Source: Spinacia oleracea
Lineage: Eukaryota; Streptophyta; Magnoliopsida; Caryophyllales; Amaranthaceae
Assembly (NCBI RefSeq): GCF_020520425.1
Contig: NC_079489.1
Location: forward strand, 19,554,001-19,618,000
DNA: 64,000 nt
Direction of reading: 5' to 3'
In this document: positions 23,188-36,299 of the stretch, piece by piece
Numbering within the stretch: position 1 is the first letter of the stretch
How the letters are laid out: each line of letters begins with the position of its first letter
Made by a program: the position numbers and the translations under genes
Notes under the pieces: generated by a model
The model's input: the letters and a program-made list of their open reading frames with translations, nothing else
The model's database searches: none
What the model was told of the DNA's origin: nothing

Positions 23188-23564
23188 TGAAAACATAGCT
23201 GCACAAAGCTTAAAGCAGTAGAGAATTGTGGCTGCTCCAATTAATCCAGTGTTTCATTCATTTCGGCTTACCCTAAAGAGTATAGAAAGGCTTTATATAG
23301 ATCCCTAAGAGTTACACCAAACCAATAAGAAAAGGACAGCTAGCTGGCTATAGAATCAACCTAGAAATACACAACATGTGACACATAGAATCATTCACAT
23401 GTTGCCACAAACTGGTTGACAGAAATAGCAAAAAAACGGCTAGCATTACATGGCCTTCACATGGCCTTTACATGGAATTCTAGTGCATTGGATTGGGCTT
23501 TATTATGGCTCATAAGCCTTTCTTCAATACACTTTCATTATGGCTCATAGGCCTTTCTTCAATA
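23188..23564 (-). repeat. Copia 5' LTR with 35-bp terminal duplication
   Basis: The core LTR is 23188-23529. The outermost 35 bp, comprising the target site word CACTT plus TCATTATGGCTCATAGGCC and the end TTTCTTCAATA, is repeated at 23530-23564. The 5-bp target duplication CACTT follows at 23565-23569. Confidence 0.85.
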
Positions 23565-23868
23565 CACTTTCATCAGAAAATAAATAATTTGTCTCTTTTA
23601 AAGTGGAATACTCCAAAATCCAAATGGAATAATCATATTTTTTTTAAAAAAATGATAGAAAATAGAATTTTATTATTGTATACAATTATGTATGATATAA
23701 ATTGTCACATTAGGTTTCCTAATACAACTAGGACGAATGGAGCTTCCACTAACTTTTTTTATTTTTCTTAGATCTAATTAGGACTTGTATGCCCCTAAAA
23801 ATAATTTAGGACTAGCTTGTATGCCCACAACCCCAGCTTTCGCATTGCAGCACATCTCTTATTAGACA

Positions 23869-24357
23869 TCTATTACTTTATACTTAAATAGACACTAGGA
23901 ATGACACATGTCACTTCCTGGTGCAAAATTTTCACTCCAAAAATAAATTTTCTAAAAAAATCTTTACGTTATTTATATTTTTTATTTTCTATCATTTTTT
24001 ATTTAACAATTTATGTGTAGAAAAAAGAATATATGTTTACGAAAATAATAGATGTTACCTAATAACTTGTTATTTTTGGCAATATTTTACTCAAATCAAT
24101 ATATTAATAATGAAAAATATATTTACTTCATATTTTGGTCAAATTAGCATATTAGTATATCGAATATTTTGGTCTAATTAGCATACTAAGCATATAATAG
24201 GATCGGATTGAAATTGCAAGATGGTTAAATGAGTAATGTTCAAGTTTTATTAATTATGCAATAACTTATGGGAGAGAAATATTTCATTCAAATATATTAT
24301 AAAAAAAACTAGTTAAATGATTTTAGAAAATTCGTGCGTGCATGGGACCTAATCTAG
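23869..24357 (+). mobile_element. Small non-autonomous Helitron, family 1, copy A
   Basis: Begins TCTATTACTTTATACT right after an A and ends in the GC-containing palindrome CGTGCGTGCATGG, then ACCTAATCTAG, right before a T. TC start, hairpin near the end, CTAG end and A/T insertion site fit Helitrons. The first 60 bp (ACACATGTCACTTCCTGGTGC) match copies B (50684-51124) and C (62320-62757). Confidence 0.82.
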
Positions 24358-25428
24358 TTTTCATTGAAGGACTGTCCCGACAATTATTTTTGAAATTTTG
24401 ATCCAGTCTCAGTGTATGACCTTCTCCCGCTGTAAATATAGGGTGTGATATTGAAATCTAACTACCCAGTGGCCTCGGCGATGCCCCAAAGTGTTGCATA
24501 TAGTTTAATATTTTTGTTGTTCATGTCAAATTTACTTATAAATTTCTTTATATATGCAATTTGAGAATAATACAAATTTCATTATATATGCAATTTCAAA
24601 ATAAAGTTGGTTATCACCAACAATTGGTGAACTGAATTTTTGAGAAATTTTCTTTATTGGTGTAGAACTTTATTTTTTTGTACTACTTTAATTATAACTT
24701 ATAAGAAATTTTTAAAATTACAATTGTATATTGAGTTACAAAGTCAAAATACATTTTAGAGGGAAAAATACACATATTATTATTATCTAAAAGAAAGAGC
24801 AACATTTTTTTTTCCTATTCTTTTATAAGGAGTATGTTAATTTCCTGGTTTTGTGTTTGTTCTAAATAAATTTCTAGAAAAGATATATGATTTGATTAGT
24901 AAAAAAATAAAAATTAAGAAACAAATTGTTATCATAAATTGCTACTCGATCAAATATATAAATTTAGGCATTTAATTTTTTATACATTCAAAAGAACGAA
25001 ATTTATCCTTTTTAATTGTTTTAGAGCCATAAGTTGTATTGTTGGAGTGTTGGATAAAACCTAGATGCATTTGCATATAAGAGGTCATGGGTGCAAAGAT
25101 GGGTAACAACATATTTTTTTTGTGAGAACACGAAAAACAATCATGTGTGCGTATGAGCATCATGTCATATCACTTGCAATTCATCGTGAGACATGGAGAG
25201 ATGTCATGGATTAATATAATTAATACTAACGATGATTGTAACATTATAATATAATCAATGAAATATACGTCAATTCAAGTAGTTAACACAATCTAACAAA
25301 ACCGAAATAAATGTAAATAGTTTAATCTAAGATCTTATTTTCTTAAACATTACTCGTGCATAAGAATAATTAACCAACTAACTTAGTTGACATTCAATAA
25401 TATCGTTACCTTAACGATGTAACTAATA
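24358..25428. other. AT-rich intergenic DNA
   Basis: No gene, RNA or complete repeat recognised. The open frame at 24972-25163 on the minus strand has no recognisable features. Confidence 0.4.
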
Positions 25429-25720
25429 CTAGTCTGTGCTCGTGCTATTGCACGGGTACGTATAAAAAGTATAAAAATAATATAAATCTCATAACCACAA
25501 TGTTAACTTTTTTAAAAAAAAAATTGAGTAAACGACGATGTTAACTTAATTCAATTTCAATGTGTAAAATATATAGTATTTTCTTATTTTTTCATGTTGA
25601 GCATTATTTTTGATTTGACCTTTTTATTATTTTTGATTTGACCTTTTGCTATTGCACGGGTACGACGATGTTAACTTAATTCAATTTCAATGTGTAAATT
25701 AAACGACGTAGATTTGACCT
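25429..25720 (-). mobile_element. Helitron-like 3' terminus (minus) with internal duplication
   Basis: On the minus strand the palindrome CCCGTGCAATAGCACG is followed by AGCACAGACTAG and then T, a Helitron-style 3' end at 25429. The phrase GCTATTGCACGGGTACG occurs twice (about 25443 and 25650), as does ACGATGTTAACTTAATTC (about 25536 and 25664), so about 200 bp is partly duplicated. The 5' end was not found; the right boundary is approximate. Confidence 0.5.
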
Positions 25721-26372
25721 TTTTTTTATTTTTGATTTTTTTAATCGCCTAAATTTCCTTAAAACAATGCATGAGAGATGGGGATATAAGTTTTGAAGCT
25801 CTCACAATTACCACCACTCCGCTTTAATAATAATATAATATAATATAATTTGATGATGAATTGTGTTGGGTAGACAACCCGGTTTTGGACACACGTATAA
25901 ACAAAGAAAAATAAACAACGGAATCCACCATCATCAGTTCATCAATATTCATCATCATAAAGAATAAAAAAGAAAAAGCATGTGGGAGCAACACTACACT
26001 ACAAACTTGTCACCTCTCAAAAATATCATGTATTCATGAACCATTAACCATTTTTCAAAATTAATTTTCGTGCTTTAATTTAATTTTATCAATACAGGGT
26101 TGATGATATATTTGTAAGCTTGATTTTTCAGCTTCAATTTCAAGTAGAAGATTTTAGTCTCTGCCTAACTGTGTTAATATTTGACTTGAATTCTGGGGTT
26201 TGGTAGTTGCTTTTCCTTTGACTGTTTGAGCTAGAAACGAGATTATTTATCTTGGTACAGTAGTTTGAATTGTGTAATTGATGATTGAATTTGTTGGGTT
26301 TTCTGGATTTTTGTTGACTAGGGGCTTCTGCAATTTTGATTGCCAACTTTTTCAGTATCATTGATTGCTGAA

Positions 26373-26492
26373 ATGGGCACTTCTGAAAGGTGAGTTCTTG
26401 AAATTGAAATTTGGGGATTTTGAGTAAATTGATAAGGGGGATTTGTAAGAATTGAGAATTTAGGTTTTGTTCTGTGATATTAGAGCAAAATT
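26373..26492 (+). promoter_or_regulatory. Possible 5' UTR intron and upstream ORF of the ankyrin gene
   Basis: An upstream ATG (26373) is followed by GAAAG|GTGAGTT at 26389/26390, a good donor, and TATTAG|AGC at 26483/26484, a plausible acceptor. Splicing this 94-bp intron would give an upstream ORF of 15 codons that overlaps the main start (26493) in another frame, which could lower translation of the main ORF. This is inferred from splice words only. Confidence 0.4.
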
Positions 26493-29400
26493 ATGGAGAA
26501 AGTGGGGAATCTAGGGGGTAAAACAATGGAGAAGCAATCGAGTTTTCGACGGGTGATAGAGAAACAAGTTAGCTTTCGAAATGTGGGGGAGAAACCTGAG
26601 AGTTCTGGCAAAACCATGGAGAAAAATGGGAGTTTCCGAGGCAGTGTAATGGAGAAACAGAAGAGTTTTCGTGGGTTGTTGGAGAAACAGAAGAGTTTTC
26701 ACTTGAAAATGGAGAGGCAATTCAGCATTGGTGGCAATGAGAAGAGGAAAAGCAAAGAATCCCCTGGAAAACGAGGCGATTCGCCCCTTCATTTGTTTGC
26801 AAGAGCTGGTAATCTGAGTAAAATCAAAGAGATGTTTCAGAATTGTGAGACTAGTGATTGTAGGAATTTGCTTTGTAAGCAAAACCAGGAAGGAGAAACA
26901 CCTCTTTATGTTGCTGCTGAGAATGGGCATGCTTTGGTGGTAGGCGAATTTTTGAAGTATTTGGACTTGGATACAGCATCAATAGGGGCTAGGAGTGGAT
27001 ATGATCCTTTTCATATTGCTGCAAGACAAGGTCATATTGGTAAGGATTTTATCTTTTTTGCCAAAACTTGGTTCTTCTGTGAGTTCATACTTCATAGTCA
27101 GCAGTAGAGCTTTCGTTTTGGCTTGTTTTGGCAAATCATGTTAAAGTGCATGTATTGGCAAATCATTCAACCTTGCTTTGTTATTGAATGTTTACTGGCA
27201 AGTGGCAATTTAGATTCTTGCTCCTTCTCTTACAATAATTGGAACCAAAATTTGCTAGTACAGCAGTAGGGAAAGGTCATTTGGGGTCAGCTGTAGCATA
27301 ACATGTTTGGAAATGCTAGTAAAGGAGGAAACCACCTCTCTACTAGTTTCGACTGGTTAGTGTCACAAGTATCCTTGTTTTGATGCTTTATACATTTGGT
27401 TGGCTCAAAATCGATTTTTGGTTCTTGTTGTATTTAATGGATAAGGGGAAGGAATGATAAAATGTACAAGCAGATTCACAATGATGCTACACAGTGACAC
27501 TACATATACTATTAGGTATTTGCTTTGTCAATGTTCTACAATTTGGCTTGGGTATATAGGAATATAAGGGCCTTTTAGCATGTGTACTTGAAAGGGATGG
27601 TTAACTTTGGTGAATGATTCCAAGTCTAGAGTTTTATCTATAAGTAATTTGAGGTGAAAATGAGATAATGGTTTTGTCTTATTTGAGAATGAAGTCTGCC
27701 TTCAAAGATTATTTTTGATAAATACATTTGACAAGATTCTATTTGTACTTGATAAGCTTATGTTCTTTTTTCTGTCTTTGTTGATGTTTTCCTGTGACTT
27801 ATTGCAATGAGTTAACTTCATATTGAAAGTTTTATCAGTGCTTGTGCATAATCTGAACTAAGTGCTTGGTTTGAATTATATCCAAACGCGCTGGTTGCTG
27901 CTCTACTTAGTCTCATACTGATGCGTGCAATTCCTGTTAATCATGCAGAGGTGCTGAAAGAATTCCTCTGTACATTCCCAAACTTGGCAATGACAACCGA
28001 TCCTTCTAACACAACAGCATTACACACAGCTGCTACTCAAGGAAACATTGATGTTGTTAATCTTCTCTTAGAAACTGACTCAAACCTCGCTAAGATAGCC
28101 AGAAATAATGGTAAAACAGTCCTCCATTCTGCAGCAAGAATGGGGCATTTAGAAGTGGTCAAGGCCCTCTTACAAAAGGATCCAAGTATTGGCTTTAGAG
28201 TTGATAGGAAGGGTCAAGCAGCACTTCACATGGCTGTGAAAGGGCAAAATCAAGATATTGTTATTGAACTGCTTAAACCTGATCCATCCATCTTGAGTCT
28301 GGAAGATAACAAGGGAAACACAGCGTTACATATTGCGGCAAAGAAGGGTCGTGCTCAGGTTATTTTTTTATCCTTAAATTTCCCACACTAGTACTCAACT
28401 TCCCAAGTAAACCCCCAATCTGAAGCACATATGTGGATGCATACACTGATATACTCATGCTGCGGAGGGGTTAAAAACTAAATAAGAAAGAAAGAAAGAC
28501 AAATCAATTTGCTTATATTTTATACAGTGTCGTATCGACATGAACAATACATGAAACTATAACATAGCTGTGCTAATTTGTGTGATCTGGAATCTGGCAA
28601 GTGATGCATCTGGTTTGGGGTTGCATCTTCTTAAAAGCTAAAACTACTGATCCCTGAGAAACCTTCAATAATATATGGAAAGACACTGTGTTCTCTAGTG
28701 CCTCAATTCTGTGAACTAATTTTGCCATATAAACATGCAGATTGTTAGTAGCCTTATACAGTTTGACGGCATAAACATCAATGCAATCAATAAAGCTGGG
28801 GAGTCTGTGCTTGATATTGCTGAAAAAATTGGACCCCCGGAGCTTGTTACAGTATTAAGAGAAGCTGGGGCACTCAGTTCAAAAGAACTTGGGAAGCCTC
28901 CAAGCACAGAAAAGCAACTAAAACAAACCGTGAGTGACATCAAACACAACGTGAAGTCCCAGCTGCAACAAACCCATCAAACTGATGTTAGGGTCCAAAA
29001 GATAGCGAAAAAGCTCAAGAAACTCCATACCAACGGCTTGAACAATGCAATAAACAATGCTACAGTTGTTGCTGTTCTCATTGCAACTGTTGCTTTCGCG
29101 GCTATCTTTCAAGTTCCTGGCCAATATCTAGAGCAAAAGGAGCCTGGGGCTTCTCTTGGGCAAGCTTATATTGCCAATAATAAGGCATTCATTATATTCT
29201 TTGTGTTTGACAGTGTGGCGTTGTTCATCTCCCTTGCTGTTGTTGTAGTCCAAACATCTGTGGTTGTTATTGAGCAGAAGGCAAAAAGGCAGCTCATGTT
29301 TGTGATAAACAAACTAATGTGGGTGGCTTGTGTCTGTATCTCAGTTGCCTTCATGTCTCTATCTTATGTGGTGGTGGGCCCGCATGGGAGGTGGCTCGCT

Positions 29401-29604
29401 ATATGGGCGACAGTCATTGGAGCTGTGATTATGATCCCAATCCTTGGCTCTATGTTCTATTGTGTGATTGTGCATAGGTTGAGTGATTCTAAATCCAGAA
29501 GATTAAAGAAAGCTGAGAGCAAGTCACATTCCTATTCTATGTCAGTGGCTGAATCAGATCCAGAATTCTTGAGCACTGAATATAAGAGAATGTATGTACT
29601 TTGA
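26493..29604 (+). CDS. Ankyrin repeat / PGG-domain membrane protein (ITN1-like family)
   Basis: Three coding exons join in phase: 26493-27039, 27949-28358 and 28741-29604, giving 606 aa; introns start GT and end AG. Residues 1-80 carry a repeated MEKQxSF motif. Ankyrin repeats run from about 90 to 370 (SPLHLFARAGN, TALHTAATQGNIDVV, TVLHSAARMGHLEVV, AALHMAVKGQNQDIV, TALHIAAKKGRAQ). From about 415 the PGG domain begins (NNATVVAVLIATVAFAAIF, then VPGQY), with four predicted membrane segments near 428-444, 470-492, 510-530 and 536-562, followed by a basic, Ser-rich tail. Arabidopsis relatives include At1g05640 and At2g31820; ITN1 of the same superfamily affects salt-stress ROS signalling. The protein likely acts at a membrane, but the function of this member is not shown by the sequence. 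It converges on the 5-phosphatase gene. Confidence 0.92.
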
Positions 29605-30377
29605 GAAATTCAGAAGATCAAATCCTGGAAAATTAGCTATGTATAATTTTGTATAATTATGTTGGATCATCTTGTATTAAGCAACGATCCATTTCATTAG
29701 CCTGACAAAGGACCTGTTTCAGGTCGAGGGGAACAGTTAGATCACTTGGCTGTAATGTAATCACTTTTTCGATGCAAGTAAATCTATTGCTGTTCATCTG
29801 TTTTGATGGCAGTTTATTGTCAATACAATCTTCTTGTTTGTTGTACCTGTAGAAGTTTCAGATTTCATTTGTCAGATAGAATTGTGTAATTTTCTGTCAG
29901 TCGGTATTGCTGTCACAGATTTGAGCAGAGAGAATAAAACCTGATCCAAAAATGACAGTGATATTTGGTTTTATCACATCTAATAAGTATACAACATCAG
30001 AGTACAACAAAATGTTCTAACTGTAGGAAGCAAAATGGAATCACCACTATTAACAGGGTTAGTGAAGTGCAGAATTTTGCACTACCTACATTTTTGTCTT
30101 CCACTCTACACCGAAAACAATTAGATCTTCAAATTACAGTGTTTTCATATCAAAGGCAAAAAAGAAAGAAAAAAAAAGAATAAAGAATAAAAATGAATAT
30201 GAATCCTACAACTGATACAAGAGGATTGACTTGAAGCTCTTTCCACGTGAAGGTATACAGAAAATTAGGTCCATGTATTTACAGAAAGATGTTAGGTGGT
30301 TTAATGTAAAAGTTGCAAACACATTTCCATGAGAAGGCTTCCATGAAAATCTAATTCTAAAAAAAATGAGTATATTA
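29605..30377. other. Intergenic region between convergent genes, 3' UTRs
   Basis: About 770 bp separate the stop codons of the ankyrin gene (+) and the 5-phosphatase gene (-). AATAAA-like words are present (for example 29934 on plus). No other gene is seen; both 3' UTRs and polyadenylation sites must lie here. Confidence 0.6.
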
Positions 30378-33300
30378 TCAACCACGATCAACCATATCAG
30401 GGTTATTATCACGGCGTTGACTCTCAGAGCGGTTATTATTTCCTCTCCTATTAGCGCTGTTTGTTCTTGATTCAATGCGTAATGGCCTAGTTGAGTAGCA
30501 ATGGCGTACACGTATGCGGTGTGTTTTAAACTCCATTGAGCTGCTGCATCGAATTTGAACTGACAGAACCACTTCCTTGTCTCTTGTATCTTCACTATAC
30601 CAGGTTGGAGGAACAGCTTCAACAAAATCTCCCAATGTGTGGGACTCAGTATGCCGTACAGTCACATCCATGCTTTGTTCAGGGTTGATTGCCCCACATG
30701 CTGGTGTCACCTGCACAAATGAAAAGTTCAAACAATGTTTCTTCCCTTGAAAAAAATGGTGGTTACAAAAAAAATGATGATGAAACATTACCTCTAGCCA
30801 AGAAGGAAAGCCGAAGGAACCTCTGGGATTAAGATCAGTAGGTTCCCCATTGACATTGATAGTGCATTGACCTTCGCATAAAATATGATACACTACCTTT
30901 TCGTCTTTGCTTTTGTTAATGATCTGGAGAACGGAAGTTTCCTGGTTTTGAAGAGTTATGCTACCTGTGCTAACTATTGTTTCTGGTATCTCAGAAAATT
31001 CTCTAAGCAAAGTCTTAACTTCTTCACTAGTATTCATAACCTCACCAAACTCTTTCCTTCTAACTGTTCTATCTACTCTTGCTAGACGAACACTGAATTT
31101 ACACCGCACAGGTTTGTGATCACTATCAATAACATCCATGCAGGCTTCATACCTGTTATAGGGAAAGGGAAACACAGAGTTAGTTACAACTTACAAGGGG
31201 AGACTCCTTTGTTTATTTTGCCTACAAGTATGTTTTTATAAGTTCATACATTTGAATCGCGGCGAGTATTGGGCAGTTCAAATTGCACTCTGAAACTGGT
31301 CCATTACGACAATCACGATATATTACTCTGTCACACCAAGCAGGAATCCGCTTCTTCTCACCAGAATCATAGCCTGGGAAAGATGTAAGATGGTGAAATG
31401 AGATGAAAACTTAGGAAAAAAAAAAACTAGAATCTCAAAAAAGTATTTACAAAGTTTACCTCCTAATCCAGCTACATGCCTTTCAAATTTGTAAGTTGGA
31501 GGAAATTTAATCATTGCCTCACGCATACCCTGGAAAACTTTGCCAGCTTTCATTTCAGCTCGAAGCTGATCCTTTTCTCTTAGCCAGTCGAAGCTTCTTT
31601 GTGAAACAAAATCTCTTGCTTCATCGTATGATATGCCAAATAGTCTATAATTAAAATCACCAAGAAACACCACCATGTCTGCTTCAGATAAATCAGTCCT
31701 TTCCTCAGAGTTACTACCGGCACCCTGCAAGCACAGTTACAACATAGAGCTTAATCAAAGGTGCATCAGGCTAAAGAAGCTGAAAACCTATACTTTAAAG
31801 ATAGAGAATTATGACATACATTAGCAGTACGAAGTACTTGAGTTGCAGAAGAAGCTCCAGCTGCAAGAGAGAGGAGCAATGGGAAGCCAGAACAATAAAG
31901 CATCCAAAATAAATATATGCACAAGCCAACAACGCAATACAAAAGCAGACATCTCATACCAGCAGCAACGTTCAGTAAGTGGGATTGCCGAGAAAACACC
32001 ATTGATCTAAAGATGTGATCAAAATCAGCATTTCGACGATTCACTGCTTCCAAATGCGCAGCTAAATGACAGTTTACAAAACATATTATTCTATCATGGA
32101 CTCTCAATCTCAAGCCTACTCCTCCCTGCAAGTTTTGTTTTTTAATCAATGTATAAGATCAGTTACAAATACATGCAGAGTATTCCAGAAGTTTACCTTA
32201 TGTATTCTAGCACAGACTTCTTACATATACCAGAACTTTGGTGTAAAATGATACATTATCATTACTGAAACAGAGTTCCATACCTTGTTACCAATTGTTC
32301 GGCCAAAACCACAAGCAACTGCTGCAACATCAAGGTCTCCAGCATGCATTCTCAAATTCTTCCTTACCCTGAAAGAGAGACATACAGATCATCATAAACA
32401 TATAGAACGAGGTGTGGATGCCAACTAGCTTGGTATAGGCCGAGGGGGTTAGAAGGTACGCTGCTGATTCTAGGAGGGTCAACATTAGGATAATACAGTC
32501 ATGTATATTTACCAGATAGCTATGAGCAATCCAGCGAGTTGCCGTGAGCCTACACGTTCAAAAGCTACTCCTTCATCTAAGATCCTACCAATAGCGTCTT
32601 GCCAATGTTGTCCAATGGCACTCCCTTCTAGTCCTACCTGTACGTACAGGAGAAGTTAAGAAAACATTCCAAAGATACATTTAACATTCTTAATTACTTT
32701 ATGTTGTAAAACAAGACAGGCTTGAATAATGTCAGACAATAAAAAGAAGATTCTCACAGTTTCTTTTGCTGCAGACATGGCAAGGAAGCCTGCTCCCATT
32801 TCCACTTCTTGCAACCCTACCACAACAATTCCAACATCAGATACTACAGAACCTAGCCATGATTTGAGTGATTCTGGATTAGCTCTCCCTTGACCAACAT
32901 TCCATGACCCCACTAAGATCTTCATACTTTCTCCTCTTGTGTATTCATCCTCTTTTGAAGACAATGCAGAGCGTATTAAATTGTCAATTGGCCCAGGAGA
33001 CGTGAGGTGCCATCCACGTATACCACCATGAATTGCCATGCTGAAAACATAACCTCCACCTATAGCCATCTTTATAACAGGACTACTATGAGAAACCCAC
33101 CCAGCCAAAAGATTTCCTTCAAGGTCTAATAACTGCACTACACCACTAGCATATCCAACCCATAACCGTGGACCATGGGTGCAAAAGCATAGAACAGTTG
33201 AGGGATGATGAGTGAAATCTTGGACACGGTTTCCATTTGAATCCCACTGTATAACTAAACCATGTGAACCTCCACTCCAAATCGTTCCATCAGAAGTTAA

Positions 33301-35181
33301 TACTAGGGCCTCAGTTTTCTTGGTATCTTCATTAAATGCCCCTGTACCTCTTGTAGCTACTCTGCGTACAGCATCTGCTGCCCCCATTAAAGCATTCCTT
33401 GATCGCTGCAGAAACCCCTGTGGCTTATCTTTCTTGGATGTAGAAACAAATTTTACTTTCATCTCATCCTCTACTATCTGATCCTGTGGCACTGGCATCT
33501 CAGCTCGATTTTCAATTTGACCATCAATGTTAAACACTTTAACAAGTTCCTTGTTCCGAGCATCCCTACATAACAAACCAACTTTCAGACTTCTATGTAT
33601 ATTTACTATCAGGTGTCATTTTGGATTGTTCATCATCTTATCATTCTATGCTTTACATGGTGAGCTAACAGAACAATTAGAAAATAGAGGAAGGCGAAGG
33701 GCATACCATAATGAGAAGGATAGAGAAGTGGCACACCACACCCTTCCTCTGGCATGATCAGACAGCATAGCCTTAATATCTGAAGAAGAAATGTTGCATA
33801 CACCATTCACAGTAACCTGGCTTCTCAAGTCCACATTCGACCTCTCAACTAGGAGGGCGGCCATGTGTTTTTCCTCTGCTGATAGAGACAGCGATTTCTC
33901 TATCGAGTCCCATGGCCAAATTTTGATCACGCCCCCTTCTCCGCCAGACCACAGGTCCCCTACAGAACAAAAAAACTCTAAGTTCATACAAGTTTGAACC
34001 ATTGATATGAGATACTGCTATAACATTTCAACAATTATAACTTCCACCATTTTTCCAATTCCTTGAATCAAAAATTTAACTTGCAATCAAGAATATTGAC
34101 CATCTCATTTACCCAGTTAAATCATATATAACAAATTTGATTCCCTGCAACCTTTATTACCAATCAACCCATTTTCATTCTCACTCAACCCAAAACATAA
34201 AAATTCAACACAATGTATTAGTGTATTACCATTATCAACAATATCCCAGAAATTAAATTGAAAAACAAACAAAAGATGATCCAATTTACCATAGCAAGAC
34301 ATGATCATGGAAAGAACAGGTCCCTTGTGAGCTTGCCAACCAAGACCTTCACGAAACGGCTGCGAATCATCAGAAGGAATCTCAGTCTGATCCATCTTCC
34401 AGGACCTAATTTTACCATCCTTATGCCCAGTCCAAACCAGTCTATTCCCATGATCAACCACCATACACATTGTAGGCGAAGTCACCGCTGACTCATAAAA
34501 CGGCGACGTATCCTCATCCCCTCTTTTCCCTTTCCCACAATACCCAGCACCGGCCTCGTAGGCGTCATCAAAGTTCCAGAACCTGACCCCATTCTCCTGC
34601 CCCGCCCACAGCTGACTCTCCGTACACCCTATCGTACGCAAGAATCTCCCCACCTGCGTCTCTCTCAAGGGGTGAGGCCGGAGCTCCAATGCCGGAGGCC
34701 GTGTCGGGTGGACAGCAGACCTCGTCGGTGCCTTGAAAATCCCGGTGCCGCCGCTCGCGGTGAACTCCTGCATTGCGGGGCGTTGATCGTCTTCATCGGA
34801 GAAGGATGAAGCCCCGGTGGTAGTGGTGGGGGAAGGGAGCGAAAAGGAGTGATCGTAGCGGGGGTTGACGCCGGCGCAGGTAATATATGACGTGGAGGCG
34901 TAAGGGAAGAAGTCACCATCTTCGTCGGAGTCATTATAGAAGGGCCCACCAAGGTGGCGTTGTTGGTGGTGGTGGTTGGAGATGGCGTTAGTGATTTTGG
35001 CTTCGTCAAGGGAATGGTTTCTGAGCTGGTTGGCACGCTTGGAGCCGGCGTCATTAGATGCGGTGGCGGTGGAGATAGTGGTGGTGCCATGGCGATGCTG
35101 AGAGCTGAGAGAATGGGCTTTCCGATTAGTGGGACCATTTTGGGGGTGAGTTAATAAGACATCTCTGTCTTCGTCGTCCAT
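30378..35181 (-). CDS. Type II inositol polyphosphate 5-phosphatase with WD40 repeats (5PTase12/13/14-FRA3 class)
   Basis: Eleven exons join in phase to 1150 aa: 35181-34290, 33959-33707, 33565-32758, 32637-32513, 32368-32284, 32125-31960, 31860-31820, 31724-31460, 31373-31250, 31152-30792, 30710-30378. Residues 1-150 are a disordered leader ([21 protein letters not shown]). WD40 repeats fill about 190-580 ([45 protein letters not shown]). The catalytic domain is about 595-935: [46 protein letters not shown] and SDHKPVRC, all hallmark 5-phosphatase motifs. A beta-rich C-terminal region follows ([26 protein letters not shown]). The family removes the 5-phosphate from inositol phosphates and phosphoinositides in Ca2+ and blue-light signalling and cell-wall formation. 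Which Arabidopsis member it matches best needs an alignment; gene order favours 5PTase12-14. Confidence 0.95.
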
Positions 35182-36165
35182 TATTGGCGCGCACGCGATT
35201 GACTTTGATTGTTGTTATTTTGTTGATCACCAAAAAAAACAAAAGAAATAAAAAAAAGATGTTGTGAAAATGGAGAAAAGTGAGAGAATCTGGAGGAGAG
35301 AGAGATAAGGAAATGAGGAGGAATGGTAAGAGAGAAAGGGGAAGTTTGAAAGGGGGGAGTGGATTAGCGGGAAGAAAGGAGTTGTTAACGGACAAGAACG
35401 TTTTTAGTTCTTCAGAGACATGAGAGAGAGAACAATGTTTTTTTTTTTTTTTTTACTACCCCTTCAATACTTATACATGTATCGAGTCACCTCAAATCAC
35501 ATAAATGATTAATTACACGATGATAGTTGGGTTGTGTGATGTTTGACTATCAATAGAACTTTCCATACACTCATTTAAGAACGACAGATTATTGATATTG
35601 TGTTTATAAATTTTCAAAAAGATAACTTTTACCCAAATTTTTTAATTCTTTAAACTTTTATATTATGAAAAGAAAAAAAAAATTAATGAATAAACATTTA
35701 AAGGGTTAAATAGTTAATTTTACAAGGTATACAATACTAAGATTTTTATATAAGTTCAGCATAAATATAAAAAATATATGTAATAAATGGTCAACTTAAA
35801 ATTAGTAAACATGATATACATTATATAATGTACTCCACACCTATTGTACACATACTATTAATGTTTTGCCATTTGTAATTTTTTCTTCTCATAAACCATT
35901 AGTTTTAAACATCTTAATTAGGGAAGTAACACCATTCTAAGTTTACATTGAGAATTGATGATATAAATGTAATCCACACAAAAAAGGGTGTGTTTTAACT
36001 TGCTAAAAAGACAAGACAAGTCAAAGAAGGTTTTATAATGGGGGGAGTTGTCGAGTTCAGAACCCAACCAAACAGGGTATCAAAATAAACTTGTCGTATA
36101 TAAAAATGTTTGACTTGTGTTTACATCGTTTGGAAGAGTTGGATTTGTGGGCGCCCATAAACTTA
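35182..36165. other. Promoter side of the 5-phosphatase gene and AT-rich spacer
   Basis: Purine-rich GAGAGA tracts (plus strand, 35270-35435), that is CT-rich on the coding strand, lie just upstream of the start codon and probably belong to the 5' UTR/promoter. A poly-T run follows at 35438-35453. The rest is AT-rich with no gene seen. Confidence 0.5.
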
Positions 36166-36299
36166 CTTCTTCAATCACTTCTTCAATCTTCATCTTCATC
36201 TTCATCTTCATCTTCATCTTCAATCACTTCTTCAATCTTCATCTTCATCTTCATCTTCATCTTCAATCACTTCTTCAATCTTCATCTTCATCTTCTTAA
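36166..36299. repeat. Tandem tract of CTTCAT units with longer period
   Basis: Runs of CTTCAT hexamers are interspersed with AATCACTTCTTCAATC, so that a block of about 57 bp repeats two to three times. Open frames here (Ser- or Phe/Ile/His-rich) are translation of the repeat. Confidence 0.88.

Noticed and set aside
34665-35138. 157-codon minus-strand frame rich in Pro, Ser and Thr
   Set aside because: Shifted frame of the disordered N-terminal exon of the 5-phosphatase gene.
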